A program made the position numbers and the translations under genes. 64,000 bases of DNA from Hyaloperonospora brassicae (taxonomy: Eukaryota; Oomycota; Peronosporomycetes; Peronosporales; Peronosporaceae), in assembly GCA_947650285.1 (NCBI GenBank), contig CANTFL010000865.1, forward strand, positions 19,941 through 83,940, given 5' to 3'. Shown piece after piece: positions 23,791-36,480 of the stretch. The notes beneath the pieces are model-generated. The model did no database searches. It was given only the letters and a program-made list of their open reading frames with translations, and was not told where the DNA came from. The first letter of the stretch is position 1. The number at the start of each line of letters is the position of its first letter.

Positions 23791-24101
23791 TGCGGAAATA
23801 GGCGATCATTGAAAATCTGCACACCATATTTTTCAAAAAAAGATTTATCGAGGATTTGTGTATTAGTTTACGAGCTGGCGTGAAATCTTACCAGTGCTCG
23901 TGTGGTTAAGTTTCTTAGAAAAAAAGGCTTAGAAAGGCAGAACGCTACCCAGTTAGGTCGGGTCGGACAGATGATTGGTAAGAAAGGACATGCCTGTTTG
24001 ATTATGTCAGGTTAAATGTCGGGAAGAAAGTGGATTCAATCGGACTTGCGCTCGCAAGCCGAAATGTGATAGAAAGCGACATAGATACAATATTCGATTT
24101 A

Positions 24102-24352
24102 TGGTGTACGCACTCCCGGGGATATGCGGTTTACATGGTACTCGAGCCACGGTGTACGCGGTCCACGGTGTACGCGATCCAAGGTGTATGCGATACACGG
24201 TGTACGCGATCCACATTGAATGCTATCCACGATATATGTGATCCGCATTGTATGCGATCCACGGTGTAGCGATCCACGGTGTAGCGATCCACAGTGTATG
24301 TGATCGATGGTATACGCGATACATGGGGTACACGATCAACTATACGCGATTA
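24102..24352 (+). repeat. 16-bp minisatellite, about 14 units
   Basis: Degenerate units of the type CGGTGTACGCGATCCA repeat with a 16-bp period. Two neighbouring units near 24261-24290 are 15 bp long and identical. The period is not a multiple of three, so coding repeats are unlikely even though short frames (24030-24269 and 24248-24436) run through it. Confidence 0.75.
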
Positions 24353-27300
24353 AAGCAGGGATATCGTGACCCGCCGGATTGGTATACGTCACATCACAGG
24401 CTCGATGACCGCGAATTTAAAAGGTACGCAAAGTGATCCACAGATTATCTGCGGGCAAGGTCGCGGTGAGGGAAGGCCTCACTTAGAATCGGTGATGGGT
24501 ATGGGCAAATAATTTGCTTTGAATTATTTGTTTTACTAAAATACAGTGTTGATTTTACTTCAAAGTACACGTGTCATTTCATTTCGGGGTTAGATCATTG
24601 GCTACACTATGTCAAGAAAGATGCATTCTGTAATCAAGTGAAATTCTTGAATTGTTTGACAAGGGATCGAGAACGTTAAAGACAAACCCCCAACTGCGAT
24701 CCGACGCAGCACAACAGTAAATGACAACGTACAAGATCGGGATACGAATTATGTGGTCAGAAGATAAGGCGGATCAATAATCTACATATTGATCAAAACG
24801 ATCTCGCACAGATCGGAGTAACTCATATCGAGTGCTCTACAAGTATTGTCGTGGTCGTGTGAAGATTTCTCACGATCAGCACCACATCCCATTCACGGTC
24901 AAGTTTTCCCTCAACACGAATACATCCAGAAGAGTGCAGCCCGCCTTACCGACGGGTACACAAGGTGAGAGAGGAAGTGTATAACACGAAAAAGGAGTAC
25001 CCACTCTGATTATACGTTCGTCTAAGCGCCAGTTGAGAGTTTGGGCTACATGAATCATGTGTCCGCCACTCCACCACAGCTTTTTTCTCCATCAATAGCA
25101 CGGTTCATACGTCCTAAAGGCATTTACCTTTTTCGTGAATGGAGTCCACTATCTACGCATTATCTTCATTTTAAATGTAACTGGCATTCAAGAGAGGGAG
25201 GTAATAGCTCGAGCAAAGCAATGCTGACTCTTGATCAACGCGTTTCAGACGCCGTTGTCAACCATGTCGATACCGAAGAAGATACAAAACATCCGTTACA
25301 GGGACTGTGCTATTACTGACGAAGATGAAGATGACGATGATAAATTATACAGCATCGCCAATGGCACATCAGCAAGAACGATTACACGTTTGCTGAAGAA
25401 CAGAAAGATTTGTAACAGTGTGCACTTACCGCATTAGAACGAAATAATAGATTCAAAAGATGCATTTATGCTTCCTCGGGAATTAGTGGTCCAATTCGTA
25501 TAGTATTACATCGCTAACGCGATGGACGGATAGGAACAGAACGCTAATTTAAATGGGAGCGTAACAACCATTAATTTGCCTTTATTAACATCAAAGTAAT
25601 GTCCACGATTCCCCTACCGAGACGTGCAGTAAATAATGTCAGTAGTTGTATACTACTGTCGAAATACATCGGTTAAGGCTGTGTATTGCATCGCCAGGGC
25701 AATGCATACAGGATCCAGTTGCGTCGTACAATGCAAACAAATATAGCGCATTATTGTAACTGTATGCGCCCGGATCACCAGAACACGGCCTCTTCCGGGA
25801 ACGGAGACAGCCAGCACGTTTAAAAATTCTAACAGATACTTGTGGTCTCATAGCATACTCTCTAGTCGGTACTTCACTGAAGCAAACTCGCGATGAACTT
25901 CCAGTTCGTACCTTAGTGAAGCGAAATTAGACTGCTTTCTCTCATCCGCACAATCACAACAGTGGCGTTGTTGCACCGTCGCTGCGGATTATCGTTGACG
26001 CTTGTTATTATGATCGATTTTATACTGCAAATTGAATCGAAAGCGCTTGTATCGAACGATAGAGTCTCACAGGTCGGACAATTGAATCAGACCTATTTTT
26101 CCCGCTTTCACCACATCCTTTGGTAGACTTACATGGGGGTCAGCGCTTTCACGTAAATCGTATATTGAAATAGCGTGATTAAAGAGACAGCCAATGAGAC
26201 ACCTCGATCGCTAAAGGGGGTCCCACTCTCCAACAACCGCTGTGAGTATCCTGTCTAGCTGCTGACTGTAGGGTTGAGAGCCTGGTCTAACAGTACGACC
26301 TGGTACATCGGATGAGTTAGAAAACCGTCTAAAACACGCGCACAGAGTGCTAAAAGACGGAGTGCGTATTATTCATCGTGGCACGCTCTAAGTTGATACG
26401 TAAACGCTTTCCAAGCGAGATAAAGGGAATTTACTTCCATAATACCGCCCTAACATTTGTCGTGTCAATTAGAACATAGGTCACCCTACGTAGTGCAAAG
26501 AATATCCACCTTACGATCCAACTGATGCAACTTAACTTGTGCACCGTTTAAGGTGCTCAACTCGATCCTGATACATGCGATAATTATTTTTCGCATCTAG
26601 CTTTGCGCATAATGTCGTGAAAATTGCAGCTTCACGCGCTGCATGCGCCCAACAATGAGCTTTATGCTCTTGTGGTTCCCGCCGTAGCATTAATGCTTTC
26701 AGAATATCACGAGATTGCTATCTTTTACAAAGCGATAGTTTCTCGCGTTGATGTCGAGCCGCGAAGCCTCGTAGCATCAAGCAAATAAATTTGACTATGT
26801 TCGCTTGTATCACCAGACGAGATGTCGATAAAATGTTCTGGAAAAAGGCACAACTTGTTTTCGGTGCTCTCTGTATAAGAAGAGCCTCATTACTGGTACT
26901 AACGGACCGTGTGATACCACGGACTTCAGATATACAACGGCTCGAATCTTCGTCTCAATCACGCAAGTGTGAGTGCGCATAAGTAGGTGAATAGGATAGC
27001 TAATTAGCCTTATCATTCGATTTTGACAGAATATGATTCATTTTATCAGTTATCTTGTTTGACCAAGCATTCTCACTAGATGTCTTGACAGCAGCCGCTT
27101 CAGGTAAATCGAGTTGCATATAATCTTTAACCTAGTCGGACTCAACATCCGATTTACCCGAGTCGATGATCTACGTCGGAGCGATCATCTGCACGTGGTA
27201 CGGTACCTAATGCACCTGCACGAACAGGTTCTGCTGCTGGTAGAGATGAAGAATAAGATGTGAATTTTCCATCATGTCAGCGGGGTCAGATATTCTTATC

Positions 27301-27390
27301 GGCTATATATGCTCGTCGCATGGGCTTGATTCCCATGCGATACTAGTTTCTAAGGAGTCGATCTAGCCCAAAAATTGCTTTCATTACCAC
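24353..27390. other. no recognisable gene
   Basis: The open frames (25041-25319 +, 25231-25437 +, 25639-25851 -, 26791-26982 +) are short and show no motif. A run of GATGAAGATGACGATGATAAA near 25323 gives a brief acidic stretch. Confidence 0.35.
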
Positions 27391-27720
27391 GGCGTGTTAC
27401 CGGGGACACTCAATCGACATTATTACAAGTGTGGGTATCTGTCAAATGGAATAATTTACCGAAGTGAGCCTGTCAATGATACCATCAATATTACAAATAA
27501 TGATGATGGGAATATTCAGTCCGTCATTCTCATTGCAATACCACAAAGTTTAGTGATATTGTTGCAGTGTACCAAGGGGCCCTATCATTGGTCAATATTC
27601 TAATGTAATAAATCACCAAGCGCTGCTAGACGCGCGCAACGGGTGGTAAGTTGACGTCACTAAACATGCTCTAATATTAATATAGTTTAGTTAGGACGAA
27701 TTAGACAAGACGCATTGTAG
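27391..27720 (+). mobile_element. solo LTR, copia-associated family (copy B)
   Basis: It opens GTGTTACCGGGGACAC, comparable to TGTAACGGGGTAGCCC at 63844. It then shares GTGATATTGTTG, CATTGGT.AATATT, GCTAGACGCGCGCAA and TTAATATAGT with the other copies in the same order. The frame at 27394-27603 lies inside the LTR and is not a gene. No copia internal sequence is evident on either side. Confidence 0.55.
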
Positions 27721-29499
27721 GACTGTGTAATGATATTCTTTTGTTTACTAAGATATTATCTAGTACTAAGTTTTACTCGAACGCGTATCGTGTAAGCAAT
27801 CTAACTAGATCTAGTACTCATTGCAGTCAATAAGAGCTAGCTATGCAATATCGTAAGTGCGTAGCTACCTGTGTCCGGATAAAAACGTTGGTAAAATAAC
27901 TACATTTTCAAATTAGAGGGTCAATAAGCTATCACAACAATCATTTAGAGATCTGGAAGTACAATGTGCTAGCTAGTACGCGTTAAAACAAGGCAATCGT
28001 AATATTACAACTATATAATCGAAAACAGATATATTAAATTATGCAACGACGGCAAACATTTGTCTGAGTACGTATGTCAGGAGTATCTCCCATAATGATC
28101 TTAATATAGTAGTTGTAAATCGTATCTGACATGCTTATTAATGAACCTATCGTATGTCTTTCATCGCCTACTTCAACGCGGGATAGCAGAAAAGGCGTAT
28201 GGTGGCTGTACCATCCTAAAATATTACCGTGACCCTAATTCTTTCGAACCATTTTTTGAGAGATTGTACAGGTAGAAATTGACTAAACGATATAAATTCG
28301 CTATTCGATTACAGACGATGCCGCAACTTACGTTATCTAAATGAGATTTTATGTCATTATAAAATAGATGTAGGACAGCAGATGAATTCAGGTATTGGCT
28401 GTTCTAGATTAAATAAAGTGTGGTATGAAAATGAGATAGTATATAATCGGGAAAATATCGTATAGTCGTCTGCAAAAAACAATTTAAACGGTCAGAGCCG
28501 TTAACATATAGTTATATTTAATGTGTAAATTCAATTTTTTACATTATCGCTCTATTTATAAAAATAATTATAATATCTCGTTCAGTGCTGTCAAGTTGAC
28601 ACATTTGTAGATCGATGGTGAATTTTTATAGACAATAGAACAAGTGTTAAGTTGCTTTCATACATTGGTTTTATCATTTCACTTGTCCAGTTCCTCGCGG
28701 CCAATTAATTTTTGCCTAAATCCTGAATCCATCTCCTTCAATTGGTGATAATTAAATATTAATCGCGAATGAGCGGTGATATTTATCGAAAATATTAGCT
28801 TTTTCACAACATGACCATTCACCGCGCATATCTTATTCCCTAAACAAAATATTGTGTTAGTGATGTCGTACTTACTTAACTTAAACGACATGCAAGCAAA
28901 ACACGTTTAATTAGGGTTTGTCTTTTAAAGTACCTCAAGATGTAAATATATGAGTATTCATTTATGCGCAATGATAAAAATATATAGAAAAAAACAGAGT
29001 CTCAGATCGTGCACTTTTGAAGAAGGTGTCGGAACTGCATCGGGGTAATTAAAGAAAATGTGACTCTCATTTGTGAAGACAACCAATAAGTTTATATTAC
29101 TGATCACGATTCTGTATTTCAAATCATTTTGTTTTGTTCAATGTTACACGATGCGTGTAGCGTTCATAGATCGGAAAAAAAGCAATTTAAAGTTAGCAAT
29201 CAATGCGCAGAAAAGTTTGTGCTGTATCAAATTAATAAAATTGTCAAATGCGTAAAGAGCGTCAGGCTAAGCCGTATTTGCAAGTTTTGTATTTGATACA
29301 TGAATAAGGCGAGCTTGGGAGAACTCGTACGTCATTTGTAAATGATAGACAAGATGTGAAATGATGCGCCGTTGCAGATATTTGATATTGGCATACTCTT
29401 GTGGTGATACTAGATCTATACATATGTATTAAAACTTTTTACATGATATCATTATATATACCGAAGGGAGCATCGAAGCAATCGATTAATTTCTTTTAA
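27721..29499. other. AT-rich stretch, no recognisable gene
   Basis: The sequence is visibly more AT-rich than the first 25 kb. Frames at 28679-28891 (-) and 29073-29255 (+) have no motif. Confidence 0.35.
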
Positions 29500-30562
29500 A
29501 AGTAAAAAAAAATGCTTGAGGATAATCGAAAATAAAAAAGACCAAAATGATATAAATTGTCCCATTTGATAACGAAAATAGAAGAGATACCCTACGTCAT
29601 AGTGTGCTAAAGTTAACGTGATACTTAAAAAACGCTCAACTTTGGTTAGAGTGTAATACCTATCATACGGTCGTTATAAACCCTAACTCTATTAGATAAG
29701 CTGCGGAAAGGGTTCTACCGGGGGCGTGCTGCCATTGCAGCTACTATTTGCGAACAAAGACGCCAGACATAAAACATCGATCCGTCTTCGTAACACCTGC
29801 CGCGGACTTAATCACAGTCAGTCGGTGCGATCGATTTTTATACTAGTATTTGTGTTTTTGTTATCGTTGTTTTAGGTGCTGATGTTTGAATTGATAGCGT
29901 CAATCTGCTGCTACTGCTGCTACTGTAATTGCTTATTTTCGTTGCTCTGTTAATCATGATAATGTTGATTTTGTGTTCGCTGCTGCTGTTGTTGTTGTAG
30001 GTGCTGTGGTTACTTTTATTGTTGATCTGTTGCTTTTGTTGATGCTGCTAGTGACGTTTCTGCTTCTGTTGCTACATCCGTTGCCCGAACCGTTGATACT
30101 CTGCTGTAGATATGGAATCCGGGATATGGAGTGGTGAATTTGTTGCCGTTGAACCAAACATGTGAAATAACTCAATTTTTGCGACAAAAAGACTGTCATC
30201 ATGTCCGAACTTGGTTTATGTAGCGTCTTCTATCACTCTTTACAACGCAAACGGAAGATTTTAGCTTCTATTGAATTATGAGACGGTATAAGGTATGTCG
30301 CTCTTTCACGGGATGCCCCAGTTGTTAGAGAAGGTGCAAGGTAGGTCCTATTTGTCGTCGCTTATAATTGCCGGTGAGGCTAAACCTACATATGAATAAT
30401 GAAAATTGAGTATCAAAGACGTAAGGTATCATTTGTGCCACCTTAACTATAGAATACAAAACCATTAAAATTATTTATCTTCGTAACTTTATAAAGCATT
30501 TTTTATAATCAGGGTCATATAATTATTTCCTATTGTCTGGGGTATTTTTATACTGGTGATTA
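29500..30562 (-). mobile_element. non-autonomous TIR element carrying a trinucleotide array (copy 2, inverted)
   Basis: This is a decayed second copy of the element at 11762-12811, in opposite orientation. The left arm (about 29500-29620) reads AAAAAAAATGC, GATAATC, AAATTGTCCCATTTGATAA and CCCTACGTCATAGT, matching the complement of the right arm of copy 1. The right arm (about 30415-30562), complemented, shows AATCACCAGTATAAAAATACC and CCTTACGTC. Interior blocks also match the complement of copy 1: GGGCGTGCTGC.NTTGCAGC near 29722-29741, and ACAGTCAGTCGGTGC near 29813-29828, followed by the trinucleotide array. The shared order of arms and interior supports common descent. Confidence 0.55.
29900..30090 (-). 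repeat. imperfect trinucleotide array (GCT/GTT on the plus strand)
   Basis: It is built of GCT, GTT, ACT and related triplets. The complement contains CAGCACCTACAACAACAACAG, also present in the array of copy 1 near 12102. The minus-strand frame at 29954-30202 runs through it and is an artefact of the repeat. Confidence 0.6.
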
Positions 30563-30696
30563 AATTATAATATTAATATTGCCTTCTATATAACAAATGA
30601 TTTCTCTGACAGAGTTAAGGTGCAAGGTTATATCTCTATCTCGTGCTTCTGAGATGATGTTGGAGATTAAATTCTAGTGACACGATTTTCTAGAAA

Positions 30697-30917
30697 GAGT
30701 GGTGGAGTGCCGATCGCTTATTTTTTGAAAAGATCATAACCCTCCATTGGCTACCGGACGGCCAACGAACGGGGGAGTACTCCGCAGACGTGATGTTCAC
30801 CTTAATTAATTTGTGAAACCGTTGATAAGGCGAATTCACCGCTTGCGGGTGGACTTAAGTTGATTGCCGAATTTGACCGTGTTAAAGATAGGAGCTGTCG
30901 TGTGAAAACCTTCACAC
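30697..30917 (+). repeat. LTR-like repeat, third family, copy 1
   Basis: It shares with 46758 and 48986 the start GTGGTGGAGT..CGATCGCT, then CCGGACG.CC, GGTGGA.T.AAGT and GACCGTGTT, and the hairpin GTGTGAAAACCTTCACAC (30900-30917). It is the most diverged of the three, and alignment fades after the hairpin. The frame at 30860-31198 begins inside the repeat. Confidence 0.5.
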
Positions 30918-33810
30918 ATTTGCTTATATTATTAGTAGGACATTATATGATTTGCCTTAATCGACGCCAGATAGCCTTTCCCAATGGGACACTTAATATG
31001 CGTACCTATATATACTTGATCCGTAATGCAATTTTGGACTCTATCCCTTCATTTTTTGATGCGACCAATTGCAGTGATTTGAAAACTGTAGGAGTATTAA
31101 ACGCACCGGGCCAAACAACCCAGGTAGAACACTTAATTATACGACAGAAGAAGCTCTTGGTTCGTACGGATGCCAAAGATCTATCCCGGCAGAGATGATG
31201 CGTGTCTTTTAAAGAGATTATAATATATAATATGAATCAATTAAACCCAAAACATCGCGTATGCCGATCTGAATCGAAGAACTGGAGGCCACGCGTTCAC
31301 CTTTCTAGCATATCGTCCCTTGCACCTTTTTTGATTCACAGCAAGTACGGCAACTTTTTACTTTTGACAAGGTTCACATCAGATTTATAAAAGCAGTCTC
31401 ACGGATCACGACCTGTGTTAGATCAAAAGTATAGTAGGGATCGTGATCTCATGTTTGAATAGCGGTCTCATTTTAAATCATCCTTTGCTTACTTTATCAT
31501 CCTATTGTACACCAGAATATTCGTCCTCGCCACCCATGAGCGCGCAATCTTTGACCTAATGCACGTAATGTTGAAGCACCCGTTCCAGCTCGTATTCTCT
31601 AGCAAGAGCTCTTCGGAAATACAAGAGGCTTGCGATCCGTGCACTACTCAGTCCGACTTAACCATAAAACACTTGTGATAGCTTTGACACAGAATCCACA
31701 GTGTCCGAGCGTACATTCATTTGTGCATGTTGCTTATACTCTGTGTACGCTTTCACTCTGTTGTCCACCAATTATTTTTTGCCAGCGATTGGAGCAGCGA
31801 ACCTTTCACATCTCTTTGATGGAGTCCTTACCCCAAAAGTAGGAAACGTCACTACTCCCAGGCAGTGCTGCTACACCCTATATACCAGAACCCAAAAGCG
31901 TTACTTTATCGTCGATCGTAACGATTCTAAGACTCTCGTATGGTGTTGCCACACCGAACCAGTTGAGCTACAAGCGTGCTTACATGCAGTAGACACAGCA
32001 AAGCTATTAGTGGTTTGCGCAATTGGTACAAACGCTTGCACATACTGAACCTATCCATATTAACCTATTTTATTCAATGCATATATACAACACATCATCT
32101 AGTTAGCAAGCATATCCTGATATAAATGTTAATTTGACACATCATCCATAAATATTACTGCTGGCTTAGCATTGAGGTCTCTAGTGTAGGACTATCTGTA
32201 CAATTCCTGTGGGTTAAAGATTATGTATGAATTATTACACTTTATGAAGCTTTACGTGGATTCGGCGTACCTGTAAGCGGGATGTAATCAACTTCGACCC
32301 TACTTCTATCGATAATGTATATTCCAACTTCCAGTAGAGTTTTTTGGAAAGTCGTATTATTTAAGTTTACTATTAATCAACGTTAAAATTCTAAACCTTT
32401 ATGTATATCAAGTATGTTTATTCATTGTTTTGGAAGATTTTTCGTGCTACGTCAAAATGCAGACAATGGATCCTCCTGCATGCACTCTATAACCTACAGC
32501 AAACATTGCTTTATTTCACCGATCTTGATACCATAATTGTTAAAGTATATCCATTTATCAGCTCTCTCATCCACATAAAATGGGGTATAATTATGTTCTA
32601 AATTAAATTTGTCAGACGTTCGAATCCCACCCTCGCGTAAACCGCACTATTCGACGTAGATGCATTGTTTATGTTGATTTTTTCTTAAATTTGCGATTAT
32701 GCCTGTGCAAGCTTTGTGCATCGGTATTCGTGTGTTGGTGTGTACTGAATATATTACGTTGCGACGAAATAAGGACCGGTAAAAGTAATGGCTTTTTAGA
32801 CTAGATCGAGCGATTTTATATGATCTATGAGCTACGTTTTAAAAACAAAGCGTACGAATATACTGCTACCAAACCCGGCAAAATCTAGGATCCTGAATTA
32901 TACGACTTTTGTGCAGATGATAATATTAAACGACTTGGTTTAGTTTGTGTAAATTTACTTATATTGTCTGGTTTGACTTTTAATCCACTCGGTTTACTAT
33001 TATGTGTAATTTAAGGGAACGATCAATGGGCTACAGTGTATTGCGACATGTTTCCACATCATAGATGATTAACAAACCTGAAAGATGTAATATACCTTTA
33101 ATAATATGCATATAAAATTACGGTCGCCTCTTATTACTGTATATAATCATGTTGACTTATCTTGCTGCTACATTTTAGCATACGGTCTCAGCCGCAAGTT
33201 GCCATCTATAGATACAACATAATTTAGAAAAAGTAAGGTCTATTCATGTATAACAGACTTAATTGTATTCAACATCATAGTACATGTGTGGTGGCGATAG
33301 ATTATAGCATTGATAAATTAATTTCGACTCTACATTGGCGACCTGAAGAGTGAGAATTGGAGGTAGTAAAATGATATCATTAGAAATTTTGAATACCTTA
33401 GATTTCGTCGGCCGAGGGCATAGAGAACTTTTAGGTAGACTTATTTCGATGATGACCTTAATTATGAATGGTACAGAATCAGGGAGGGGGCCAATTAATT
33501 ACATATTGTACCCGATTTCACCATTGTTTGGTGATTATTCGATTCGAGCTACTTCGATCCGTTACATAGTTCCTTTTAAATTGCTTAACTGCAAATACTT
33601 AGTTCTGTCCATTTTTTTGTAGATCAAGCTTATTGATACGCTAATGGGTTTGCTCTGTCTGATCATCATTTAATTTTTCATAGATATCCTTTTCACACCC
33701 GTTTTCAGACAACTGGGGAACTTTTTGATGCATATATGTAACCTTAAAATCTTTCTAAGTCAGAGCGCACACACACATCGTCCTTATAAGAAAGATCGTC
33801 GTTTTTTCTT
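30918..33810. other. AT-rich stretch, no recognisable gene
   Basis: Forward frames at 31630-31842, 31701-32048 (115 codons) and 33350-33622 have no motif I recognise. A tRNA T-arm-like word near 32614-32630 is discussed under rejected items. Confidence 0.35.
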
Positions 33811-34203
33811 TTATTTATTTATTGCAGTAAACGTTATTTCACCATAGAAGTCTGGATCTAATGGATGGTGTACCCGCATAATATATCGGCAACCACTAGT
33901 CGACATCGAAACCCGTCTCCCATTTATGATGTCGATTCTACCATTACAATCAGATCGATCTACTTGTGATCGACATATTTTCGGATGGGAGAGATATATG
34001 ATGCAGATCTCGCCCTCACGCCAAGCACAAATATTCTGTTTTCCATATCCTAGCACGGAACTTGGTCTGGATATACAAAAAGAGTGCATGATGTGGGGAT
34101 CACAAGTAAATCTGGTCAACCTATACCGCTTATCAATGTCGCTCACGTCTTGATTACTTGTTTGATCATCCACTCGAATCTCGCGATCGGTGACATTTCC
34201 AGC
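33811..34203 (-). CDS. unrecognised cysteine-containing open frame
   Basis: A minus-strand frame of about 130 codons is open in an AT-rich region where stops are otherwise dense. It has no ATG at its beginning; a GTG lies at 34171-34173. Cysteines occur in CDPHIMHSFC, NICAW, GEIC, KIC, SDCNGRID and SGCRYIM. The end reads DPDFYGEITFTAINK. The even spread of cysteines and aromatic residues looks more protein-like than neighbouring frames, suggesting a disulphide-rich or metal-binding fold, but I recognise no family. It could be a chance frame or an exon fragment. Confidence 0.2.
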   Translation of the reverse strand, partial: AGNVTDREIRVDDQTSNQDVSDIDKRYRLTRFTCDPHIMHSFCISRPSSVLGYGKQNICAWREGEICIIYLSHPKICRSQVDRSDCNGRIDIINGRRVSMSTSGCRYIMRVHHPLDPDFYGEITFTAINK

Positions 34204-36366
34204 ATATTATTCATCTCATTTTTTCGACATCTTGTCTTCTTATTAAGTCGACATATCGCTAGGCGACCGATTGCAGTCGACGGATAACACTTTGTTGGCA
34301 GCGGAATGAAGATTCTATTCCGCCTGTCCTATTTCATAATAAATGTAACTGGCATACCCTTTTTATCATATTCCAAGAACCTACAAGGTGATATTCTACT
34401 ATCGTGAGACATGGCAGTTTTTTAAAGAGATTCAGAAATCCTGATCAATATGTAGGTGGATGAATTAGGCGACAACGTTTTATACTAAATACCCGTGATA
34501 GTTTTGTAACAGATGCAAATATATATTATAACAAAATTATTGAGCTTCTTCATACTAATGAAGATGAGCCTTTGTGCGCAAACTATGTTTTACAATTTCA
34601 TTCACATACAAAAACTACTTGGTGATGTTTGATGTCTTGAATTGATAATCCGTAGCTAATAGCTTTACAGAATTATATACTATAAAGTCATAGTAGATAA
34701 AGATAGAGGAAGTTGAACCTAGCATTTGACAAATATATTTTTCCAGCGATCAAAGAATATTTGCCTGTCAATCGTAGGAGAAAGATTACGCGCATTGGCC
34801 TTTTCCTTTGTCGTATCACTATGCTCGAAAATATAAAGGTGGTTGTTTTCAATTACTCTACGGTATGTATAATGTGGAAGTGTTTTTTCATCAAGATATG
34901 ATATATACATCAAAACCCGTATCAATATTTACGTTGTACTCACCTATATCTCTGGAGGTAGTGTCTGCATGAAATCACCAAGAACCGCAATACCATACGC
35001 TGGAGCGAATAGATAGCCCAATTTATTATCTAGAATCTAGAATTTTTTCTGCCCTGGGTGCTCATATTCTGTCGATAATCGAGACTGTTCTGTTTCTTGA
35101 TATTATCACCTTCTCGCTACCGCAAGGTAAACCCTCCATGGCCTCTATTAGCTTCTTACGCATAGATCGACCAATGCGTTTGTTGTATCGAGTAATTAGG
35201 TGATATTGGTCGTCGTCACATTCTATACGATATAACTTGCTTCAGCACTTGCGAATTAATTGCTCGGTTGACTCCTCCTAGCTCGATATAGCGAAGCAAA
35301 CAGCCTCCTAAATATACCAATTTTAGTCTGTTCTGGTGTGGATCGCTTGCCTAAGCTATCGAGCAAGTCTTTTGTGACACCTGGCTATAAATGACCATAT
35401 ATTATCTATCAGAGAATAAACGTGTGATAAATTTGCTAGATAGGAGGCGAAACAGGTGGGTAGACTTACTTAAGGTCCTTAAGGCACAACAAGGACGTGC
35501 CACATAAATTGTAAATTGAGTAGTATCTACTATAGTCATATACGTTAATACCTTCAAGCTATCCGTGGCGTATGCCTTGACTCTTAATTTGACTGGTCAG
35601 AAGTAGCCGGACTTCGACATGAAATCTTCATTACATAATTTCAGTACTTGTAGCATGAACGTTGCGTAAATATCGATAAAAATGGATCGATCAATGATAT
35701 ATTCATTGTTCAATAAAGCTAGGAATTTTCATTAATCATAGAAATAAACGAAGATAAACGTTGGACCATGAGTATATATGGAAAATCAATAAGTATGGTA
35801 TGATATAATTATTTAAACTTCCTATCGATTTTTAATAAACACCAGCAGAATCTCATTTCGTACAAACTAAGATGCTGCTAGGTCTAAGCTAGCCTTAATA
35901 TTACATGGGAAGAATTCTAGTACAAAAATGTCGTGACCCTGCACCTCATCATCATCACGCAATTTAATTTGGATTACATGTGTAATGGACGATTGATCCG
36001 TATTTAGAGAAATTTGTGTTTCAGCGGAGCTAGTACATCCCCTAGCCAGAGGAAGGCTACATGGATAGCGTTCAATCTTGTTCATTACATGAACTCGTTC
36101 CTACGGGTCAACGATCTCGAAGTGCTAGGTCCATCTCCAAGAGATCTAACGATTCAACGAATTGACTGCACAGTTTGCTCAGGTGTCTATGTCTTAACAA
36201 GGCTAGTCTTTCTTTTAACCGAATACACCTTTAGAATCACGTGTTTCTAAGAGACTTAAAGGAGAACTAAACTTTATTTTATTATGTGAAAGGAAATTTT
36301 TAGAGTAAACGTACCTTGTTTAGCCGCAAATGCCCCTTTTAAATATTTAATAAAAATCTTATACTT
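34204..36366. other. AT-rich stretch, no recognisable gene
   Basis: Short frames at 34713-34901 (+), 35867-36085 (-) and 36014-36250 (+) are unassigned. No internal repeats were noted. Confidence 0.35.
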
Positions 36367-36480
36367 GGTGGCTGACCCACGTCAGCCCCGGACAACTGAT
36401 AAGGTTATCTAATATCATTTTTAATGGAATGCCATCCCTGGTGTGGCCACAAATAAGATTTCGGTTGTCACGCGTTGTGT
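36367..36480 (+). repeat. LTR-like interspersed repeat, second family, copy 2
   Basis: It starts TGGTGGCTGACCCACGTCAG, an imperfect palindrome of the kind seen at retroelement ends. It then follows the copy at 12883 through ATAAGGTTAT, ATATCAT and CATCCCTGGTGT. No coding neighbour supports an autonomous element. Confidence 0.4.

Noticed and set aside
24102..24352. CRISPR-like array
   Set aside because: The 16-bp units abut each other with no spacers, so it is a minisatellite.
32560..32645. Possible tRNA based on the T-arm-like word GTTCGAATCCCACCC near 32614
   Set aside because: No matching acceptor stem, D arm or anticodon arm could be placed upstream.
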